From: an uncultured Pseudorhodobacter sp.
GTDB taxonomy: Bacteria > Pseudomonadota > Alphaproteobacteria > Rhodobacterales > Rhodobacteraceae
DNA length: 6,039 nt
Direction of reading: 5' to 3'
Assembly: GCA_945952425.1 (NCBI GenBank)
Contig: CAMFIX010000206.1
Coordinates: 1-6,039 of the forward strand
Position numbers and translations under genes: made by a program. The notes beneath the pieces were generated by a model. The model was not told the DNA's origin. It did no database searches and saw nothing but the letters and a program-made list of their open reading frames with translations. Shown in pieces: positions 1 to 6,039 of the stretch (the first letter of the stretch is position 1; each line of letters begins with the position of its first letter).

Positions 1-188
1 CGTGTAATCAACCCTTTGTCCGGGGTGCCCGATTCGTCGTGCCCCCGGCATGCTTTGTCCGAGACGGCAGGTGGCGCGCAAACGCCTTGATATCCCGCCC
101 GAGATGGAGTTCGTCCTTCGCTCCGGGTTTCCGGTTGAAGTTCGGGCCATCATGGACTGAACGCCCCTGAAAGGGGGCCAATCGAGCC

Positions 189-202
189 GGGGGGAAACCC
201 CC
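189..202 (+). promoter_or_regulatory. GAAA-tetraloop hairpin just ahead of the rplJ ribosome binding site
   Basis: Five G (189-193) pair with five C (198-202) around a GAAA loop (194-197), a GNRA tetraloop. The stem ends only 6 nt before the Shine-Dalgarno at 209-212. Its stability or protein occupancy could therefore affect ribosome access to rplJ. The fold is seen directly; the regulatory role is inferred. Confidence 0.5.
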
Positions 203-208
203 ATACTT

Positions 209-212
209 GGAG
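209..212 (+). promoter_or_regulatory. Shine-Dalgarno of rplJ
   Basis: GGAG lies 7 nt upstream of the GTG at 220. This spacing supports that GTG as the start. The GTG at 213 is in another frame and sits directly against the GGAG. Confidence 0.8.
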
Positions 213-219
213 TGAAACT

Positions 220-735
220 GTGGATAGAGCCCAGAAAGCACAGGTGGTCGAGGAACTCGGCCAGGTCTTCGCAAGCTCTGGCGTTGTGGTGGTTGCCCGC
301 TACACCGGCATGACAGTTGCTCAGATGCAGGACCTCCGCGCGAAGATGCGCGAAGTCGGAGGTGCTGTCCGCGTCGCCAAGAACACGCTCGCCAAGATCG
401 CCCTCGGTGGCACGCCCCCTGAAAAGATGGGTTCGCTGCTCGCGGGCATGACCGTGCTTGCCTATTCCGAAGACCCCGTCGCTGCGGCGAAGGTCTGCGA
501 AGCCTATGCCAAGGGGAACGACAAGTTCGTGATCCTCGGCGGGGCGATGGGCAGCGAGGTTCTGGACCCTGCCGGTGTGAAAGCCGTCGCTTCGATGCCG
601 TCGCGTGAAGAGCTCATCGCTCAGATCGTGTCGATCCTCGGTGCGCCCGCTTCCAGCCTGGCCGGTGCCATTGGCGCGCCTGCGGCGAATATCGCGGGAA
701 TCCTCAAGACTCTTGAGGAGCGGGAAGCCGCCTGA
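220..735 (+). CDS. rplJ: 50S ribosomal protein L10
   Basis: L10 (uL10) is the base of the ribosomal stalk. Its N-terminal globular domain binds the L11/GTPase-associated region of 23S rRNA, and its C-terminal helix carries L7/L12 dimers. The 171-residue product has the family's usual length and opening (MDRAQKAQVVEEL), with the conserved VVVARYTGMTVAQMQDLR and RVAKNTLAKIAL segments in the N-terminal half. The C-terminal helix (about 131-165) contains two near-repeats, residues 141-151 (GAPASSLAGAI) and 152-162 (GAPAANIAGIL), after a related hydrophobic block at 131-140. This suggests three L12-dimer sites. Translation starts at GTG, backed by GGAG 7 nt upstream, and ends at TGA. rplL follows after 66 nt. 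In other bacteria the L10-L12 complex represses its own mRNA through the leader, which is structured here too. Confidence 0.97.
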   Translation: MDRAQKAQVVEELGQVFASSGVVVVARYTGMTVAQMQDLRAKMREVGGAVRVAKNTLAKIALGGTPPEKMGSLLAGMTVLAYSEDPVAAAKVCEAYAKGNDKFVILGGAMGSEVLDPAGVKAVASMPSREELIAQIVSILGAPASSLAGAIGAPAANIAGILKTLEEREAA

Positions 736-790
736 AGCAATTCATGACGGGTGCGGACACCGCGCCTCGTTGGAACCCATCTCAACTTAC

Positions 791-794
791 GGAA
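791..794 (+). promoter_or_regulatory. Shine-Dalgarno of rplL
   Basis: GGAA lies 7 nt before the ATG at 802 but only 1 nt before the in-frame ATG at 796. It therefore favours 802 (MADLN) over 796 (MKMADLN). Confidence 0.65.
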
Positions 795-801
795 CATGAA
801 A

Positions 802-1176
802 ATGGCTGATCTGAACAAACTCGCCGAAGAGATCGTTGGTCTGACCCTCCTGCAAGCGCAGGAACTGAAGACCATCCTGAAGGACAAGTATGGCATCGAG
901 CCCGCCGCTGGCGGCGCTGTCATGGTCGCTGGCCCGGCTGCTGCCGCCGCCCCGGCCGAAGAAGAAAAGACCGAGTTCGACGTCGTCCTGAAGGACGCCG
1001 GCCCGAACAAGATCAACGTGATCAAGGAAGTTCGCGCGATCACGGGTCTCGGCCTGAAGGAAGCCAAGGATCTCGTCGAAGCTGGCGGCAAGGTCAAGGA
1101 AGCGATTGGCAAGGCTGACGCCGAAGCCATGAAGAAGAAGCTCGAAGAGGCTGGCGCCAAGGTCGAGCTGGCCTGA
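802..1176 (+). CDS. rplL: 50S ribosomal protein L7/L12
   Basis: L7/L12 (bL12) is the multicopy acidic stalk protein that recruits and stimulates translational GTPases (EF-Tu, EF-G, IF2, RF3). The 124-residue product shows all three parts. These are the N-terminal dimerisation and L10-binding segment (1-33), an Ala/Gly/Pro-rich flexible hinge (about 34-55, including a run of five Ala), and the C-terminal GTPase-contact domain (about 56-124). The C-terminal domain carries the conserved NVIKEVRAITGLGLKEAKDL block; K75 and R78 match the factor-contacting K70 and R73 of E. coli L12. I chose the ATG at 802 because MADLNKLAEEIVGLT is the usual alphaproteobacterial N-terminus and the Shine-Dalgarno spacing fits. 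The alternative ATG at 796 adds only MK. Three hairpins follow the TGA stop, before rpoB. Confidence 0.97.
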   Translation: MADLNKLAEEIVGLTLLQAQELKTILKDKYGIEPAAGGAVMVAGPAAAAAPAEEEKTEFDVVLKDAGPNKINVIKEVRAITGLGLKEAKDLVEAGGKVKEAIGKADAEAMKKKLEEAGAKVELA

Positions 1177-1184
1177 TTTGGCCT

Positions 1185-1198
1185 CCGGGTTCGCCCGG
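1185..1198 (+). other. Short GC hairpin after the rplL stop
   Basis: CCGGG (1185-1189) pairs with CCCGG (1194-1198) around a TTCG loop, starting 8 nt after the rplL stop codon. It is the first of three successive hairpins in the rplL-rpoB spacer. It may protect the rplL 3' end or help pausing. No U-rich tail follows, so it is not a classical terminator. Confidence 0.45.
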
Positions 1199-1204
1199 GT
1201 TTGA

Positions 1205-1244
1205 AGACAGGGCAGGGTCGGGAGTTTTCCCGGCCCTGCCGTCT
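1205..1244 (+). terminator. Candidate rplL-rpoB attenuator or RNase III-type stem-loop
   Basis: A 13-bp stem pairs 1211-1223 with 1228-1240, with one G-U pair and a 4-nt GTTT loop. It can be lengthened by 1205-1208 with 1241-1244 across a 2-nt bulge (A1209, G1210). In E. coli the same gene boundary carries a partial terminator and an RNase III site that lower polymerase output relative to ribosomal protein output. This hairpin is well placed for that role. The sequence after it (GCGTCTTGG) is not a U-tract, so full intrinsic termination is unlikely. Attenuation or processing is inferred from position and fold. Confidence 0.5.
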
Positions 1245-1251
1245 GCGTCTT

Positions 1252-1279
1252 GGAAAGGGCTTTCGCGAAAGCCCCTTCC
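1252..1279 (+). other. Second strong stem-loop in the rplL-rpoB spacer
   Basis: The stretch 1257-1274 is a perfect 18-nt palindrome, giving a 7-bp stem with a CGCG loop. Past one A/C mismatch (1256/1275), four more pairs (1252-1255 with 1276-1279) extend it to 11 pairs. It starts 7 nt after the preceding stem-loop. The two could act as a tandem processing or pausing element. No U-tract follows. Confidence 0.5.
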
Positions 1280-1394
1280 CAGGCGCGGTGAGGGTTCGGG
1301 AGCTGCCCCAGGGCCGGGCGGCATGAATGGAACCCTTCCCCCTGACGCCCGAGCGGCTGCTCCGACGCCCAGCGGAGAAGCAGGCTCTGATGAG

Positions 1395-1399
1395 AAAGG
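1395..1399 (+). promoter_or_regulatory. Weak Shine-Dalgarno of rpoB
   Basis: AAAGG ends 11 nt before the ATG at 1411, slightly longer than ideal. A competing GGAG at 1374-1377 sits 12 nt before the in-frame ATG at 1390. The ribosome binding signal alone does not settle the start; protein conservation favours 1411. Confidence 0.45.
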
Positions 1400-1410
1400 T
1401 TACGACGAGC

Positions 1411-5544
<4,134 letters not shown>

Positions 5545-5548
5545 AGGT

Positions 5549-5596
5549 CGAATTTTCGGCGAAAATTCGGGAAACCGATTTTTCGCCGAAAAATCG
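5549..5596 (+). repeat. Double palindrome in the rpoB-rpoC spacer, bistable stem-loop
   Basis: Starting 4 nt after the rpoB stop, this 48-nt element has two near-palindromic halves. Half 1 (5549-5569) is CGAATTTTC, GGC, GAAAATTCG. Half 2 (5576-5596) is CGATTTTTC, GCC, GAAAAATCG. Each can form its own 9-bp hairpin with a 3-nt loop. Half 2 also matches the reverse complement of half 1 at 19 of 21 positions. The whole element can therefore fold as one long hairpin, 5549-5570 with 5575-5596, giving 20 Watson-Crick pairs of 22 and a GAAA tetraloop. The two mismatches of the long form (5552/5593 and 5566/5579) are exactly the bases that pair within the short hairpins. It may be an RNA-processing or pausing element, or a dispersed palindromic repeat. 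No U-tract follows. Confidence 0.7.
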
Positions 5597-5627
5597 CGCC
5601 TGCGCCTTCCCCCGCCGCCCTCCTTCA

Positions 5628-5632
5628 TAAGG
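5628..5632 (+). promoter_or_regulatory. Shine-Dalgarno of rpoC
   Basis: TAAGG ends 7 nt before the ATG at 5640. The out-of-frame ATG at 5635, which would give only ATG AAA TGA, is 2 nt from it and badly spaced. The signal therefore selects 5640. Confidence 0.75.
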
Positions 5633-5639
5633 CTATGAA

Positions 5640-6039
5640 ATGAACCAGGAACTCTCGACCAACCCGTTCAACCCGCTGACGCCCGCGAAGACGTTCGACG
5701 AGATCAAGATCTCGCTGGCGTCGCCCGAGCGCATCCTGTCGTGGTCCTACGGCGAGATCAAAAAGCCCGAGACGATCAACTACCGGACCTTCAAGCCCGA
5801 GCGCGACGGCCTGTTCTGCGCCCGCATCTTCGGGCCGATCAAGGATTACGAGTGCCTCTGCGGCAAATACAAGCGCATGAAGTATCGCGGCGTCGTCTGC
5901 GAAAAGTGCGGTGTCGAAGTCACGCTGCAGAAGGTGCGCCGTGAGCGGATGGGCCATATCGAGCTCGCGGCCCCCGTCGCCCATATCTGGTTCCTGAAAT
6001 CGCTGCCGTCCCGCATCGGCCTGATGCTGGACATGACGC
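5640..6039 (+). CDS. rpoC: DNA-directed RNA polymerase subunit beta', 5' part
   Basis: This is the largest RNA polymerase subunit, which carries the catalytic Mg-binding aspartates and closes the DNA clamp. Only the first 133 codons plus one base are in the window. The reading frame stays open to the edge, so the gene is cut by the window rather than truncated. Visible features are the N-terminal clamp segment (FDEIKISLASPERILSWSYG, 19-38), the KPETINYRTFKPERDGLFC stretch (42-60), and the N-terminal zinc-binding domain with C72, C74, C87 and C90, matching the C-x-C...C-x2-C pattern of bacterial beta'. The start at 5640 gives MNQEL, typical of alphaproteobacteria, and has TAAGG 7 nt upstream. 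It lies 95 nt after rpoB. The active-site NADFDGD motif would lie beyond the window. Confidence 0.97.
   Translation, partial: MNQELSTNPFNPLTPAKTFDEIKISLASPERILSWSYGEIKKPETINYRTFKPERDGLFCARIFGPIKDYECLCGKYKRMKYRGVVCEKCGVEVTLQKVRRERMGHIELAAPVAHIWFLKSLPSRIGLMLDMT

Larger units (their letters stand above)
1..219 (+). promoter_or_regulatory. rplJ 5' leader, candidate L10-L12 autoregulatory region
   Basis: This non-coding stretch ahead of rplJ is rich in possible stem-loops. Visible pairings are 20-25 plus 27-28 with 41-48 (one bulged T); 98-100 plus 106-109 with 121-127, leaving a 5-nt bulge on one side; 163-168 with 172-178 (one bulged G, 3-nt GAA loop); and a GNRA hairpin at 189-202. In many bacteria the L10-L12 complex binds a structured, kink-turn-containing leader of this operon to repress translation, so the same role is likely here. 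I cannot point with confidence to the exact protein-binding motif. The asymmetric bulge at 101-105 is the best candidate for a kink. I see no convincing sigma70-type promoter, and transcription may start upstream of the window, where rplK-rplA normally lie. Confidence 0.45.

Noticed and set aside
1..60. Promoter for rplJ
   Set aside because: TTGTCC-like hexamers are present at 17-22 and 55-60, but I see no matching -10 at a suitable distance.
8..274. An 88-codon minus-strand open frame over the rplJ leader
   Set aside because: It overlaps the rplJ start and the structured leader, and its translation is Arg/Pro-rich with no recognisable family.
751..801. Extended rplL start at GTG 751
   Set aside because: It would add 17 residues not found on typical L7/L12 proteins. 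The Shine-Dalgarno GGAA at 791-794 fits the ATG at 802.
1302..1322. Possible fourth hairpin, GCTGCCC with GGGCGGC
   Set aside because: It is seven pairs with a G-U and a 7-nt loop in very GC-rich sequence. Such pairings are expected by chance here.
1177..1323. Possible stop-codon read-through of rplL into an open stretch in the same frame as rpoB
   Set aside because: The frame is open to the TGA at 1324, but the stretch is occupied by hairpins and encodes nothing conserved. It is best explained by GC-rich composition.
5625..5984. A 119-codon minus-strand open frame over the start of rpoC
   Set aside because: It is antisense to the conserved beta' N-terminus with its zinc-binding cysteines, and has no recognisable motif of its own.

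Overview
This window is a GC-rich stretch of core bacterial chromosome carrying the ribosomal stalk and RNA polymerase operon, all on the + strand: rplJ (L10), rplL (L7/L12), rpoB (RNA polymerase beta) and the 5' end of rpoC (beta'), which runs off the right edge. The protein sequences, for example a beta subunit starting MAQAYVGQKRIRRYFGKI and a beta' starting MNQEL, look alphaproteobacterial and most like Rhodobacterales (Rhodobacter/Paracoccus type). That placement comes from recognising the family sequences, not from a database search.

Layout: 1-219 is the untranslated leader of rplJ, with several possible hairpins and a Shine-Dalgarno 7 nt before a GTG start. rplJ (220-735) is followed by a 66-nt spacer and rplL (802-1176). 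A 234-nt spacer (1177-1410) carries three successive hairpins and separates the ribosomal half of the operon from the polymerase half. rpoB (1411-5544) encodes a full-length 1377-residue beta subunit with intact catalytic residues and a wild-type rifampicin-binding pocket. The 95-nt rpoB-rpoC spacer contains a 48-nt double palindrome that can fold in two mutually exclusive ways, then an A-free pyrimidine tract and the rpoC ribosome binding site. rpoC starts at 5640, and only its N-terminal zinc-binding region is present.

L10 and L12 form the ribosomal stalk that recruits translational GTPases, and beta and beta' form the RNA polymerase catalytic core. Co-transcription links production of the two machines. 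The leader hairpins and the two structured spacers are where differential expression could be set: feedback by the L10-L12 complex upstream, and attenuation or RNA processing between rplL and rpoB. These regulatory roles are inferred from position and fold.

I found no mobile element, CRISPR array, tRNA, accessory system or broken gene. The genes are ordinary; the items worth a second look are the structured non-coding spacers, above all the one between rpoB and rpoC.
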